Part shown: piece after piece, positions 12,869 to 24,657 of the stretch
Layout of the letters: each line of letters begins with the position of its first letter
How positions within the stretch are numbered: the stretch's first letter is position 1
Origin: Paramacrobiotus metropolitanus
Taxonomy: Eukaryota > Tardigrada > Eutardigrada > Parachela > Macrobiotidae
NCBI RefSeq assembly: GCF_019649055.1
Contig: NW_026570233.1
Location: forward strand, 1,550,001-1,614,000
DNA length: 64,000 nt
Direction: 5' to 3'
Translations under genes and position numbers: made by a program
Notes under the pieces: generated by a model
The model's database searches: none
What the model saw: only the letters and a program-made list of their open reading frames with translations
Told to the model about the DNA's origin: nothing

Positions 12869-13942
12869 TTACCACTGCAACTTTACTAACTTTGCAACCA
12901 AGCATAAAATAAAAGTCAAGGTAACAGCTCCAACACTAGTCACAATTCGGTGTGACCCATTCGGGAGCGATAATCCACAACCGTACCCTTCCTCGATTGT
13001 GGTCATGAATCCACTAAGAAGACTTCCTGGCTCTACGCCACATTGTTCTTTGACGAAAATATGAGGAAGTTGTCCATAGTATTGCCTTAGTATTCTGCAA
13101 TGATCACCATTAATCGTTTAATAAAGAGCAGCTGTTATTCCCCAATTTCGCAATTTATCCGCTCGTTAGTTACCGGCACTCAGCGCCCATCACTACGGTA
13201 TCAACGGCTGGACCCTCGACCGAGCCGTTTTGATGCAGTACTTCGTCGATAACTGAGCCTTGGATCGTCTGGAATGCATACAGCCAGCTTGTGCTGTTGC
13301 ACGCCAGTAAATTGTTCAGAGTGTCCGGGGTCGTGGTGATGTGGCACAGCCGCGCGGCACGGGCAGCCAAACGGACCTGGAAAAGCTGAGGACTGAGGGA
13401 GAGGCAAGCGGAGGTCAAAGTGTCGGGACAAGTGCGGGATGTGCTGTTCAGAGCTCTACAACAAAGCGAGCAACTATTGTACATTTCCAGCTTTGGATAA
13501 CCGAACTAAGGAAGTGTTCGGTTAGCGTTCGAACCGCAAAGTGCAATTAGGATTAGTTGCACTTTGCGTTAATAAAACTTCGTTGGCTATGGTGTACTGA
13601 ATAAACTGCGAACTTTGTTTCCTATGCGAGCGACGAAAAGATATTCTAAAAACGGTCCGCGAATCCAAACAAACTTGTAAGAACACTACAGTAGTACGTT
13701 CGAAAAGGAATGTTCTATCTTTTAGTTTGTTTTACGTACTGACAGACATTGGAAACCAGGTCGTGGAGCGACGTCTGATTATTTGTGGCCTGGCCTAGGA
13801 GCATTCGGATGGTTGTCTGGGACAACTGCGTTGCCAGACTGCATATTTCAAACGGCAATTCATCGCAAACCTTCTCCGAAAACGCACCGGTTTGTAACGT
13901 TACTAGCCAGCTTAATAGGAAGGTGAACCGAAATAATTTCAT
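12869..13942 (-). CDS. Secreted or membrane-anchored paralog of the 10-kb gene, three exons
   Basis: Exon 1 starts at the ATG at 13942 with a signal peptide (MKLFRFTFLLSWLVTLQTG) and ends in TGTCA|GTACGT. Exon 2 runs from TTGTAG|AGCTCT near 13450 down to TGCCG|GTAACT near 13172. Exon 3 is 12869-13085 (CTAAG|GCAATAC at its start) and has no usual start codon, so it is easy to miss. All junctions keep phase 2, as in the gene at 10010-10877. Landmarks are CDELPFEIC, TCPDTLTSACLS, ARLCHITTT, EQCGVEPGSLL and a hydrophobic tail (SVGAVTLTFILCLVAK). The cysteine layout matches the neighbouring paralog. Function is unknown; surface location is inferred from the signal peptide and tail. Confidence 0.7.
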
Positions 13943-14582
13943 GGTTTTTGTAACACGTTAAATTCCTAAAATTTCCTTATAACGCAGCATTAATTGATCA
14001 ACTGCACGATCACGGATAGAAGCAGAAATAGATAGCAGGAGTTCTTAACCATAACCTGTGACACAGATCAGGAGCTCTGTACACTACTGTAGCTCGATAA
14101 TCAGCCACCATTGTCTTATCAGCTTTACGGCATTTTGAATATTTTCTTGCTTAAGGAAATGCCACGCTTTAAATATTATCTACACGACAGTCGTGCTGAT
14201 TGCATGGCGATATTGTTTTCATTTTGCCACCTTGGCAGTTGTAGTTTCACAAATCTCAGCTCCACAATTTACAGTATATTAGGTCACCTAACTCAGAAAA
14301 TATATCATGTTTGTGTGCATATACTGCAGGTGTATTGCATAACAAGAGAATCCAACGGAAGCCATGGAGCAAAAAATTATACAATAAGAAGCTTTCGCAA
14401 ACTTATACAGCACAGTTCCGGCAGGCGCAAAATTTACCGATTAACAAGCGTTTTTGCAGTTAGCTGTACGAGTACACGTCGAGCAACCTCTGCTGTTTTC
14501 ATAGTTTTTAGTAGCCTCAAAGGCTTACTCAGAATGCAAAAGGCAAAGAAGCTGCTGCTTAGAAGAGTCGGCTTCGTTTTTG

Positions 14583-17264
14583 GCAGGCAATGGAATCTTA
14601 TGCACAGCATTCATAGAAGGAGAATTTCAGGGCATTGTTTTGGTGAAGTTTAAAGCTGAAAACCTGGAAAATTCATTGCTCGGTAGGCAGTCAGATTATA
14701 AATTACCACAATTCCACAAAGTTCAGGGGATGTCTTGGACTGAACTCGACCGCGGCCACAGGAAAACGAATCTTTCGTGACCGAAAACGACGCAGCTGGA
14801 ATTTGCACAACTTGGGCTAGAAAAGGGGGCAGTCGGCAGCGTACTTACAGTTTGTGTTTGAAATGGAGTACGGTTCGTTCAGTATTCCATATGCGCCATT
14901 AAACTCGCCATTTCCTCTGATTTTAACAACTAGTTGTGTTATCAGGTCATCACAAGCGTACCAGCGTCAACAAAATAGCGCACTAGTAAGTACGGACGTG
15001 TCAGACGGGAGAAGGAAGACGAACTCATTATGTATTACGCCTTGTGATTTACGAAGGCAGAGAGTTACTGCGCCTGGGCGCCGATCTTCAGGCAAAAGGA
15101 CCATCCAGTCCGTATTGTCTTGTCGAATTTGGAGGGAAGAAATTCCGTACTATTCGTGCAGCGAACGCACACCCGAAGTGGAGGTAAATATTCTAAACGG
15201 CCAGAAATTTCGTAAAATTTGCATCTAAACGGCCAGAAATTTCGTAAAATTTTACCGCGGTGTACAGGTTTTTGTGACAACATTTTCGTTAGAACCGATT
15301 ATGGATAAAATAATAACGGATAATTATCTACGTAACATGATTACTGGTTTCGTTGCAGTGCCTATTATGAATTCATAGTTGACAAGCCTGATGATCGGTA
15401 TATAAAAATTACCGTTTTCCACAAACATAAAAGGTCTGGTGATGAGAGTCTTGGACGTCTGAAGTTAGATGTTCTCTCTGCAGTCTACGACGGGAAAATT
15501 GACAGGTGGTTCCGCTTAGAAGATAACAAAACTGGTACGTTCCTTACTGAATATCAAACTCGAAAAGCGTGGGCTCGAACTAGGTATTACTGCATTGGAG
15601 TGACCTCGTGCAACTGGTGATGGCCACATTCCCAAGTGCAAGTGGTGTCGTGTTGTATACTGTCACCGCTCATTTCGATGACCACTGTAGAAATCTCGTA
15701 ATGTCTCGATAGACGTGGTGGTCTGTAACTTTCTTTAGGATGGCTGCGAATCGGACTTCACTGGCTGGGATTGTCAGCAGAAAGAAATCTGACAAGCGCA
15801 AGTGCTCGAGAATCCGCTCTGCCAAGCTATCACACTTTAAACGATGACATCGAGCCTTCCGCGTACATGCTGACCGTATTTATAGACAGTGCTACGGGAC
15901 TCTCCAGAAAAAACGCGAATACGAAACCGTCCCCATACTGTGTCGCTACTATGGGGAAGAACGAATACAAGACCAGAGTAGTCGAGCTCAACGATAATCC
16001 AACATGGGAGTCAAGAACCTGTATGTTACTGTTGGACCCTGAAATTGATTATATCAGGTTTGAAATCTTTAGCGAACAGGTTGAGGAGTTAGGGCAAGCC
16101 CCTGTTGACCCAGTTAAAAAGAAATTCGGTTGGACTGAAGTTCCCTTGTGGATTCTAATGGAAAAAAACCATATGGAAATCAGCGGTTTGTTTACTCTCA
16201 GACAGTCTGGACAACTGAGCAAACTACGATTAATCCTCCGTCTTCGTGTCTTGAAGACACTGTCCAAGCCAGAAGCCGTGTCTACCATTCAACGGATGGA
16301 TTTCGACTGGAATCTTCCAATTAAATGGCAAGCGCAGAGCGAATTACGTGAGTCGAGCACTCCGGCTGTGCGCATAACAATGCGCTGGGTGCAGGAACGT
16401 CGCATACTGTCCATCACGGTTCATGACGTGCGCAACATCACCAAACTTAAGACAGCTGAGTATCTCGGGAACACCTTCTATGTGTAAGACGTTTAAACGA
16501 TACCAGATAAAACTTAATGTGACCATAGTTATTGCATTGAAGTTCGATTACTTGCGTTATTGGACAGAAAAAGGTCAAACGACGTACGGAGCTGTTTACC
16601 GGCGAGTGCGACCGGCAAAACTATGAAGAAACGCTAAAATTTCCTCTAGATTCCAAACAAGTTCTGCAAACCACACAACTGGAGCTAAAAGTGAAGTCAA
16701 AAGGCAGCAAATTAACCAAGGCGGCGGCTGTTGCCCACAGCCTGGTGACCATGGAAAACCTTTCCGGAACATCTATGCATTCCGGTTGGTTCAAGTTACG
16801 AGAAGGGAACCGGAAGACCAGGTGCTGACTACAACGCTTCTGCTTAAAATACACTGTTAAGCAAACCCAGAAAACAGAACGAAAAACAATCTTAATTCTG
16901 TTTTTCGTTTGTCTTTAGTATACCGGAAGCGGAAGTCGTGAAGAAAGTGATTTTCAAAAAGTTTTTCAGCAAAGTAGAATTACCAGTTCGATCAAAAAGT
17001 GTCATACGGACAAGAAGAAAACAGCGAACTGGAGTAACTGGGGCAATAATGGCAGCCCAGGCACTGGCATACAACATCGGCCATAGAGTGCTTACGACTA
17101 ACCTCGTCCGCTCAATAATTGGCCCCACTGGTTACTTCCGTCATCTATACCAGTCACTAGTCCCTCCTCGAATCGTTCATTTGCTGGATGATTTAGCACT
17201 TGGCCCGTTAGAACAAAGGACATCAAAACAATCCAGAAATAGCTGTAAGGCAGTTACTGATTAG
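14583..17264 (+). CDS. Multi-C2-domain protein, extended-synaptotagmin-like
   Basis: Several exons together encode at least four C2 beta-sandwich domains. C2-1 begins with GIVLVKFKAENLENSLLG (about 14620-14780). C2-2 is split by an intron near 15181-15358 (SPYCLVEFGGKKFRT, then YEFIVDKPDDRYIKI). C2-3 (YMLTVFIDSATGLSRK, SPYCVATMG, NPTWESRT) and the start of C2-4 (VRITMRWVQERRILSITV) lie in the frame 15771-16487. The end of C2-4 is in an exon at about 16568-16835. A basic tail exon (16921-17264; VIFKKFFSKVELPVRS) may finish the gene. Such proteins tether endoplasmic reticulum to plasma membrane and bind lipid, often with calcium. The acidic calcium-binding loops are poorly kept (SPY instead of the usual SDPY), so calcium binding is doubtful. 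The SMP lipid-transfer domain was not found upstream, and the 5' exons are uncertain. Confidence 0.65.
15193..15252. repeat. Two-copy tandem repeat in an intron
   Basis: A 28-bp unit starting CTAAACGGCCAGAAATTTCG occurs at 15193-15220 and again at 15225-15252, almost without mismatch. It lies in the intron splitting the second C2 domain and looks like a recent local duplication. Confidence 0.85.
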
Positions 17265-17290
17265 CTCCTCTCTGCCATTCAACTGCTGCA
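17041..17290. repeat. Duplicated block, copy 1 (3' end of the C2 gene)
   Basis: This block is related to about 19915-20190, with shared words such as CATAGAGTGCTTAC versus CACAGAGTTCTTAC, and CTTGGCCC versus TGTGGCCC, followed by near-identical TTACTG...CTCTGCCATTCAACTGCTG text. It places the 3' end of the C2-protein gene within the unit that was duplicated with the secreted gene family (A, B, C). In the second copy the reading frame is broken. Confidence 0.6.
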
Positions 17291-17752
17291 TGGCTCCTGA
17301 CTCTGCTTCACTGCGTACAAGTACAGTGTAATCTATTTCGTGCTGAGGTTGCGTAACAATTACCGGTGGTTTTGATTAGATCATTAAGGATTTTCTATGA
17401 AATGCGTTCACTTGGATGGTTCGTGATACTAGTTGTAACGCTCACCACTCCAGGCTACAAAGTTAAACAAAACAAGAATGCGGGGAAAAATTAAGTAAAC
17501 TGGAAACTCAAGTATCTGTAGGTAATCTGTCGACTGTACATTACGTAGATACACCTGTACACCATGGATACACATTGCAAAAGCCAGCTATTGCGCAGCT
17601 CGGAAAAATTTGGGCATCCATACTGATTGAAAGCAGGAACGCAAGAAATAATGGTTGATACTCCAGACATTGTCAGCGAGGAGAGTACATTACACTGAAT
17701 TACAGTAATTACTGTGCAGCTGCAAGCGGCGACTTTAGAGGATGCTTTGCTG

Positions 17753-18838
17753 CTAAATGCGGGGCAACGTATTAACAGAGTTATCATGCAGCGAAGCGAT
17801 GTATTTGTTGTATTCCTCCATTTCACAAACGTCCTCAAGGGGTATCGTGCTATTTCCACGCGGACAATAAGAGATGAATGTCCGGTTCATGGTGTGATCG
17901 GTGTCGTTGTCCGTCTGAACACGGGAAACCAAATAGGTATACACCCGCTCTGAAGATTCGTGTCTCCCATTCTTTATAAGACCGGTGGCCACTGAGTAGA
18001 ACGCCATCCTGCTTAGATTGACTTCCAGACCTTGGACGGTAAAGCTCCCCTCAAGCAACACGGAGCACCGTAAACCCTTCAGACCATCCCATGCGGTATA
18101 GAGCTCTAATAGCGGGTTTTGCATTGTGGACAGCCAGGACAGCTACAAAACTGGCAGTGGATTTGGTATACAGCCTTGAGAACAAAGTTAGGAGAATACG
18201 GTGATACTTATAATAATGCGACAGGTGTTTCACTACATATGCCCCAGAGTTATATCATATTTCTTTAGCTTTCTTGGTGAAGTATTACTTTTGCTGTACC
18301 TTAATCAATTTAATAATGGAAATAAAATACCAACTTCGATTCCTGTCGATTCCGGTTGCATTTTGTCTGTCAGAGTGTTCCAACCAAATTTTGTGGTGAT
18401 GTTACGCTCATCAGCCAAACAGTAAATACCAGGAGAATTGTTTGTATCGCCTTTCTAGAAAGTGAGGTAGAATGTTTTTTTTTTAAATTTTAAAGTGTAG
18501 ACGTTCATTCGGTTGAAAAATTATTAGAAAAAGGTGTGTTGTACCTCGGAAAAGCTTAAGCCAACCCAGTTGTGGGTTATTCCACCGAATGCTTTCGCCA
18601 GTAGCGGAGAACCCCAAAGGTCAATGCGTGTTGAACCGAACGGACCGGCTTGGACGGTCACTACAGCGTCGCAGTAATGGAATTTCACTTCCCCGTCGCT
18701 TTTCACTGGACACCCGTTCGGTATGCCGATACACACATTACCATTGTATCCACACACGTTTTCCTTCACGACTTGCGAGTTTCCCATTATGACCATTAGC
18801 ACGAGCAAGCCAAAGCAGACCATGGAAAAGATACGCAT
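17753..18838 (-). CDS. Secreted protein family, paralog A (intact)
   Basis: Exons are 18545-18838, 18335-18454 and 17753-18142, with borders TCCGAG|GTACAA, TTTCTAG|AAAGG, ATCGAA|GTTGGT and TTTTGTAG|CTGTCC, all in phase 0. I start at the ATG at 18838 (MRIFSMVCFGLLVLMVIM), a signal peptide matching the starts of paralogs B and C; the ORF extends 17 codons further upstream. Conserved landmarks are CIGIPNGCP, HYCDAVVTVQ, RIDLWGSPLL, FGWNTLTDKMQP, WDGLKGLRCSVLLEGSFTV, MAFYSVATGL and FISYCPRGNSTIPLEDVCE. The cysteines and signal peptide point to a secreted, disulfide-bonded protein of about 267 residues. I do not recognise the family. Its value here is as the intact template for the broken copy B. 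Confidence 0.85.
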
Positions 18839-18959
18839 TTTGTAACGAAATAATTTATGGGAAAAAAGGGTAATTTCAAACATACTCAAAGTCGAGTAAG
18901 GCGAGTTCGCGATTTAAATACCTTCTCACTGTATACATACGAAAACGACCGGCATTTGA

Positions 18960-19215
18960 GAGCTTCGAACAGATCACATAAATTTCGGACTAATGTTCAT
19001 GTTTCTTTTGTTTTTTATTGTTTTCAGGTAAGCGTTATGTGCACCAGATGCGACAGTTTACGACTTGTGTTAGTTAATGTGTACGAAAGTTAGGTACACC
19101 AATCAAGGTATATTTATGGTTAATTTTGCCTATTCAGTGACGACTGCAGTGCTGTGAGCATGTTTTCCGTGATTTTTGCGTGATCGTCTTTGATGTTGCA
19201 GCAAAACTTGCATTT
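18960..19215. repeat. Shared 5' flank of the secreted gene family, copy A
   Basis: Upstream of paralog A lies sequence related to 55990-56260 (upstream of B) and 60395-60640 (upstream of C). Shared blocks include TAAATTTCGGACTAATGTT, a TTTTTTATTGTTT tract and the strongly kept GTGATTTTTGCGTGATC at about 19165-19185. Their position upstream of three paralogs could reflect promoter conservation or simply recent duplication. Confidence 0.6.
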
Positions 19216-19914
19216 TGTGTACGGCTAACAATAAGCAAGGTGCCGGCAGGCGGCATGTACAGAGTAGGCACATTACCTGCTGCAGTAAATTAGGATACGA
19301 AAGTGCGACTCTTTCCATGTTATTTGACGGAAACTTCCGAAATAGACAAAATGTTGCGTTGATACCATTAAGGCAACACAAAACATTTAAGAAAAAAATT
19401 ATTTTATGATTCTAAGTCTATATCTGTACGAGTATGCATTATTTTGCTGGTGTTATATGTCGCAAGACGTTTCACTGGTCGTTTTACACTGGACAAAAAT
19501 GGCGGCCAAAGTGACGAAAGACACGGCCTGAAAAAAATATAACCCAGTGTTTACAGTGTGCCATATAATTCCTTACAACGGTTGCAATAGTTCGTACAAT
19601 AGTTTCAATAGTTCGGCACAGTACGTCATTGTTTGCTTGCTACCCGTAAGAGACATCCTTAACTTATGCAGTAACTTCAGTAGCAAATTAGTAAGGTCTT
19701 ATCGTACTCGTACGACGTACAGTACGAAAGATGTACTTTCATCATCAGTTACATGTATTTTGAAACATACTTGACTAGAAACCTTTATGCCAAACCGCTT
19801 TCTGATAAATTATCTGATATTAGTTTATCAATAAAGCCTAAATGTTCGCTCATGTGATTTTTGACAGAGAACATCATGGGAGGCATTGGAAGAAATACGA
19901 TATGACGGCACTGA

Positions 19915-20190
19915 TGGAGTCACGGTAGGCAGTGACGGAAGTCAATGCACTATTTTACAACACCGGCCACAGAGTTCTTACAAGTTTACGACTAAACTAG
20001 TCCGTTCAACAAGTGGAACCACTGGATAGTTTCGTCGGGCATACCGATACCACTTACTGGTTCCCCGGCGAATTGTTGGCATGCTTGACGATTTAACCTG
20101 TGGCCCATTTAAACAAAGGTCATCAAAAAAGATTTCAGAATAGGTCATAAATCAGTTACTGGCTAGCTTCTCTTTGCCATGCAGCTGCTG
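19915..20190. repeat. Duplicated block, copy 2 (decayed)
   Basis: This is the partner of 17041-17290. It lies downstream (3' side) of paralog B in the same relative place that copy 1 lies downstream of paralog A. That supports tandem duplication of a unit of about 3 kb containing the gene plus its 3' flank. Stops and indels show that this copy is no longer coding. Confidence 0.6.
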
Positions 20191-20637
20191 CACGGCTAGA
20201 TTTTTGCGGGATTTTATTTCGAAATGTGTCTTTTCACGCAATGCACGTTGCACGGTGCGTAGGAAATAAATGCACTTTCTTGAACGTTTCCAGCCGATCT
20301 TCGCAATTGACGTCATTTTATGTTTTTCTGTGAAATGCATTTGTTTGCAATAAGTAAGAATGTGCTGCAATGCCCATCACTCAAGCCTACAAAATTAAAT
20401 TAATAATTAAAGAAAACTTGTCATTCTGTCTACAATATGTACAAGTAAGCACATCAAACACCTGTACAATTGTTTGCCAAACATACAGATACATATTGCA
20501 CAAATCGAGCGACACAGGCTGGTAAATGAATGAACGCCAAAAATAAATGTTTCGCTTTGCATTATAGTACTCTGTAAGGAAAGAGGACTCATTGGTTGAT
20601 ATGCAGCTACAGAAAACGTTGCTTGTTGAGTATGCTG

Positions 20638-20919
20638 CTACGTATTAACAGAGTCGTCGTGTTGTGAAGCAATCGAGCGCGCCACATATCTATTATATTC
20701 CGTCATGTCACAAAAGTCCTCCAGCGGTGCGGTGGTATTTCCACGCGGACAATAGGAGACGAACGATCGGTCCGTGCTGCGACCGCTACCTTTGCTTGTC
20801 CTGACACGGGAGGCCCTGTAAGTGTATGTACACCCTTCCGGAAGATTCTACTGTGCCGTCGGTGACGAGACCGGTGGCCACCGAGTAGAACGCCATCTTG
20901 CCTAAATCGATACCCTGGC
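20638..20919 (-). pseudogene. Secreted protein family, paralog B: 3' half of exon 3, cut by the element
   Basis: This is the downstream part of exon 3 of paralog B, on the far side of the 34-kb insertion from its other exons (55016-55855). It aligns with exon 3 of A and C through GIDLGKMAFYSVATGL and SFVSYCPRGNTTAPLEDFC, ending at TAG at 20638. Besides the insertion it has one more lesion: four extra bases in GTGTACATACACTTAC (about 20819-20834) relative to the paralogs, which shift the frame. The element sits exactly between GGCCAGG on one side and GCCAGGG on the other, so the pre-insertion codons can be inferred. The gene is dead in this haplotype. Confidence 0.9.
20914..20919. other. Target-site duplication, left copy (CCTGGC)
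   Basis: Six bases CCTGGC directly precede the left inverted repeat and recur at 55016-55021 after the right one. A 6-bp duplication is what Maverick/Polinton integrases are known to make. Removing the element and one copy rejoins exon 3 of paralog B in frame. Confidence 0.95.
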
Positions 20920-21202
20920 TGATGATAAGTGATCATTCTGGCGCCATTGGGCGCCACCCTGATCCACTGCCCCAGAAGCAGCAACCCCCAACTGCCCCTG
21001 GAATTAAATAATAAATTAAAATAAATAATAAATTATTATTTACAAAATTAAAATAAACGTCTGACCAAATTAATATTTTAAATATTAATAAGGCCGGCAA
21101 CCAACCACCCATGGGCCAAAGTGACGTAGGTCGCTACCTGCGAAGCAGGCGTCAGCCAGCCCGCGGGTGGTCAGGCTGTGCGGTACATATAGCGGTCATA
21201 AG
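20920..21202 (+). repeat. Left terminal inverted repeat
   Basis: It begins TGATGATAAGTGATCATTCT and can be aligned over about 283 bp with the reverse complement of 54733-55015. The outer 80 bp are nearly identical (differences mainly in C-run lengths). An AT-rich middle (about 21000-21090) diverges more. An inner block (GGGCCAAAGTGACGT, CGAAGCAGG, GTCAGCCAGC, GGGTGGTCAGGCTG) is well kept. It contains GGCGCCATTGGGCGCC, itself an inverted repeat. Identity fades after about 21200. Confidence 0.92.
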
Positions 21203-21808
21203 TACTGTACTGTACTTAGTTGTCTCATCTCTGCAGCCTCAAAGAAGTGGGACTCAGTACGTACTGGCTACTCTCGCTGCTGTGCGCTGCAAACGTCTAC
21301 TTATTCCCTGCTGCTTGTACACGCAGGCTTATGGAAGATAGAAAGAAAGAATGCAAGCCGTGTGCAAAGTCACAGCTGTATTGCTGGCCGCTGCTTATTT
21401 ATTCAGTGTGCTCATTTTCATGTCTTCAGTGGTAGACTGATAAAAAAACTGCATGTGGAGGAAAAATGGCCATCTAGCTCAAGTTCTCATGGCTCTTATC
21501 AGCGTAATGAAGCGTAAACAGTGTCTTACAGCAGAGAGAATTTTAGCTGTAATGGCATCATAGTCTTATCTCCTGGTAATTTTTTCTCTTTCAAAAACCG
21601 TCGGCCCAGAGAATGAGAGGAAAAATGAGGTAAGTCGCGATGTTGAAAACTAACTCAACCATCAGTTGATTATTTGCGCATTCAGTTCAGTCATTTGCAT
21701 TTGAAATGATGTTTTGCCAGGCTAGAATATTTGTTAACAGCTCTTATGTGACATAACTATAATAACTGTATTCATTCTAATTGACCTGTGTGTTTACCGT
21801 GCATAACA
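21203..21808. other. Sub-terminal spacer inside the element
   Basis: No gene is supported between the left inverted repeat and the first gene of the element. Several overlapping short frames carry no motif. This is the likely promoter region of the membrane protein gene at 21809. Confidence 0.5.
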
Positions 21809-22632
21809 ATGGCAGTGGTTTTTAACCTTATTATTGCCGGGGCTGTAATGGGTGTAATTACTGTATGCAGCGTTGCTTACGGACAGTACTATCCCATCGT
21901 CGCTACCAACACCGCCGTCGCCGCCGCCGCTTGTCCATACTTCTGCACCTGCAAGCCTACAATCTGGCAGTGCTCAAGCAGCAGCTCGATGACCTGGCCG
22001 CTGGATAATCAACCGCATGTCGTTGTGAGAGGTGTGAAGATGTTGGATATGACAGGATCGGATGTGAATGTGCTCCCGAATTGGCCGCCAACCCATAATT
22101 TCCCGGATTTGCAACTGATCTTCCTGGTCAACACAATTTTTGACGGTTATCAATGTCGTGAATTGGAGTGCCTGGAGAAACTGGGTCTGAAGATCATCGC
22201 TCCCCGATGCGGAAAAGGTTAATTACCAATAAAAAGTTTCTGTAAATAGTTTTCTTGACTCAGAATCGTTTCCCATCGAAATAAGTTTCACGCAGAAAAT
22301 GTATATCCATCCGTAGACAAGCGTAACGGCTGCGCGTATGCCCCGTGCTGTCCGTGGTCCAGCCGCCCTACACCAACCGGGTTTCCAACACCCTGGCCTT
22401 TGCCATATCCGCCCAAAGTCTTCACTACCACCCATGCTGGTAAGTAAAGATTCAGTCAAACATTATTTTCGATAGAAGGTTCGGATAGTTCTTGTTGTAT
22501 GTATGTAGCTGCCGCTATAACTACAACAACGGCCGGGGCGGTGGCGCCTGCGGCAAGCACAAAAATTGTGCAAGCGACGATTACATCACCTGCCCCTTTA
22601 TTAATTACGGTTAGGCAAGAGAGCAAAAGCAG

Positions 22633-22664
<32 letters not shown>

Positions 22665-24657
22665 CCACCACCACCACGACAGAATCGGCATTTACGTCGA
22701 GTGATGATAGCGCATACGTTGTTTCTCCTGTCTTGACCGATGCTGCTACGGCCGTGATAGATCCCACCACCATAAAATTTCGAATTTATCGTCAACTTTA
22801 TCTATGCTGTTGTCTCCACCTGCAGACATTCGTTTTGAAATAAATAATATCCACCCTTCCTCCGTCCCATTGTCCACGGAAATAGAAAATGAAATGGACA
22901 CCAGCAGCAGCACTAGCGCGCCTGCTGCTACCACATATCAGGTGATAAACAGTTTCCCGACGACAGCACCACGGTTCATACCCAAGTTACTGAAACCTTT
23001 ATGGATGAAGGGATAGTAGCGGGGAGTTGGTGGCGCTGATCGGAAGGATTATGGAAACGATCGTTCATCTATCCCCCGTTTTCCTCGGAAAACAATATAA
23101 CTTCAACGAGAAGCTACATACCCGATATTTTCACCACCGCTACCGCTGCTGTATTTGACCACGAGTTATCAGCGGCCATCTCCACCACCACCACCAGCAC
23201 CAATTCCGTCTCTGTTATCAGATATGTTGCTGAGTCGTCGTCGTCATCGACGACGACGACACCCGCGTCACCCGCGTCGACATTGGCGACGGTGAACCAA
23301 ACGGGAGACAATTCAAGCGTAGCAGATGTATTAATCTTGATCAGTACTGACGGCAGCGATGTAAACATATCCGGAACAGATAACAACATGTCTAACCACT
23401 CTTACCTTCTTGAGGAGGAGGTCGTTCACCCGACTCTGCAGCTACAGCCATGTCAACCATGTCCACCGTGCTTTTTTAGGTAGTAGCAGTGGCAACGACA
23501 ACGATGACGACGACAACAACTACAACAACAACAAAGCCAGCCACAGCAGCAGCAGCAGTGCACCACTTCTGGATACTAGCGGAATAATCGGGATCGCTGT
23601 GGGAATTGTCCTGCTCGTCCTGGCTATCCTGGGATGCGCGGCATCACGCTACAATTTATTTCAGCGCTGCATGGCACGGCTGCACGCACACAGGACTGTC
23701 GATCTTTTTGCGGTTCGAATTCCCAGAACTCCATCCGCTCCGCCACATCCCTTTGGTGGCCCTGGCAACGGCCGCCAACCACCGCGCTCATCGCGCCCAT
23801 CAACATTCTTGGGATTCCATAACTCTAACGCTAATCTAAGAGGTCCTGGCCGCCAGGATCCGCTGCAACAACAGCTTCGCCTCATCATCCACCTTGTCCA
23901 AATGACGGTAAGTATGCGTGCATGTGGCACGCCAGCCGTGCTTTTGTGTTGCGTGTCTTTTTAGTTGATAATCATAAACAGCGCTTATAGACGTTACCGG
24001 GTTTGACGGCATTAACACCGCTGACCCTAACCAGGAGTGGGAAAATGTGAATTTGCGACTCGACAACAGTATTAATCGTCTAGGCGAAAGAGTTAGTGTC
24101 ATGCGGGCAGCTCTGTCTCGCGGAGAACAACAGCAGCCGCCGCCACAACTACCGCACAGGCAGCCGGGGAATTTTTCCCTGGAAAGCGTTTCTGGAAGCA
24201 ACCCACCATCAGATTCCTCTTATCACAGCGCCATCGACCCGGAGCGATACAACAACACAGGTATCACCGCAGTGTTGCTTGGTTAATTGTGTTAAACAGT
24301 TGTGTGATTTGTGTGGTAATGATATCTGTAGACCGGGAAGCTGTTAACGATAGTATGGCCCATTTCGTGGAGAATATGGATGAACGGACCAGAAGACTGT
24401 CTGCTGTGTGGAGCCGAAGCGTGACGGACCCAGCCTTTCCCGCCCATATGGCCGCCTTCTCGACCAGTATTCTGTATGATACTGTTGCAAGTGGACCGGA
24501 AGGAGAGCGTCAGATGGCTGATGGAATTCGAGCGTGGCGCGAAATGGACTTGGAAGTTCGGGCACAGGGTGGTCCAAGCGATGAATTTGAAGCGCAGCGT
24601 GAAGAATTCAAACGTCGCCGCGAGCGTTTCAAGCGACTTCGGCGTCAGACACAGTAA
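21809..24657 (+). CDS. Spliced mucin-like type I membrane protein of the element
   Basis: Five exons fit: 21809-22217, 22296-22439, 22476-about 23907, 23991-24260 and 24332-24657 (donors include GCTG|GTAAGT and ACG|GTAAGT). The order is: signal peptide (MAVVFNLIIAGAVMGVITVC); a Cys-rich head with CPYFCTCKPTIWQC, resembling an LRR N-cap, and LPNWPPTHNFPDLQLIFLV; a Pro-rich exon (CCPWSSRPTPTGFPTPW); a long Ser/Thr-rich stalk with a poly-Ser tract and N-glycosylation sequons; one membrane helix (IIGIAVGIVLLVLAILGC); and a charged, partly coiled-coil cytoplasmic tail (EFKRRRERFKRLRRQ). Three apparent one-base frameshifts lie in the stalk exon (near 22770, 23000-23100 and the T-run at 23470), and the phase at the 23907 junction is uncertain. 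Role is unknown; an envelope glycoprotein or captured host receptor are both possible. Confidence 0.7.

Noticed and set aside
20703-20984. A 93-codon minus-strand frame crossing the element border
   Set aside because: It runs from the inverted repeat into paralog B in the wrong frame, so it is a chance fusion of two unrelated sequences.
22456-22773. Minus-strand frame with poly-Leu, resembling a signal or membrane segment
   Set aside because: Antisense of the AGC repeat encoding poly-Ser in the mucin-like stalk.
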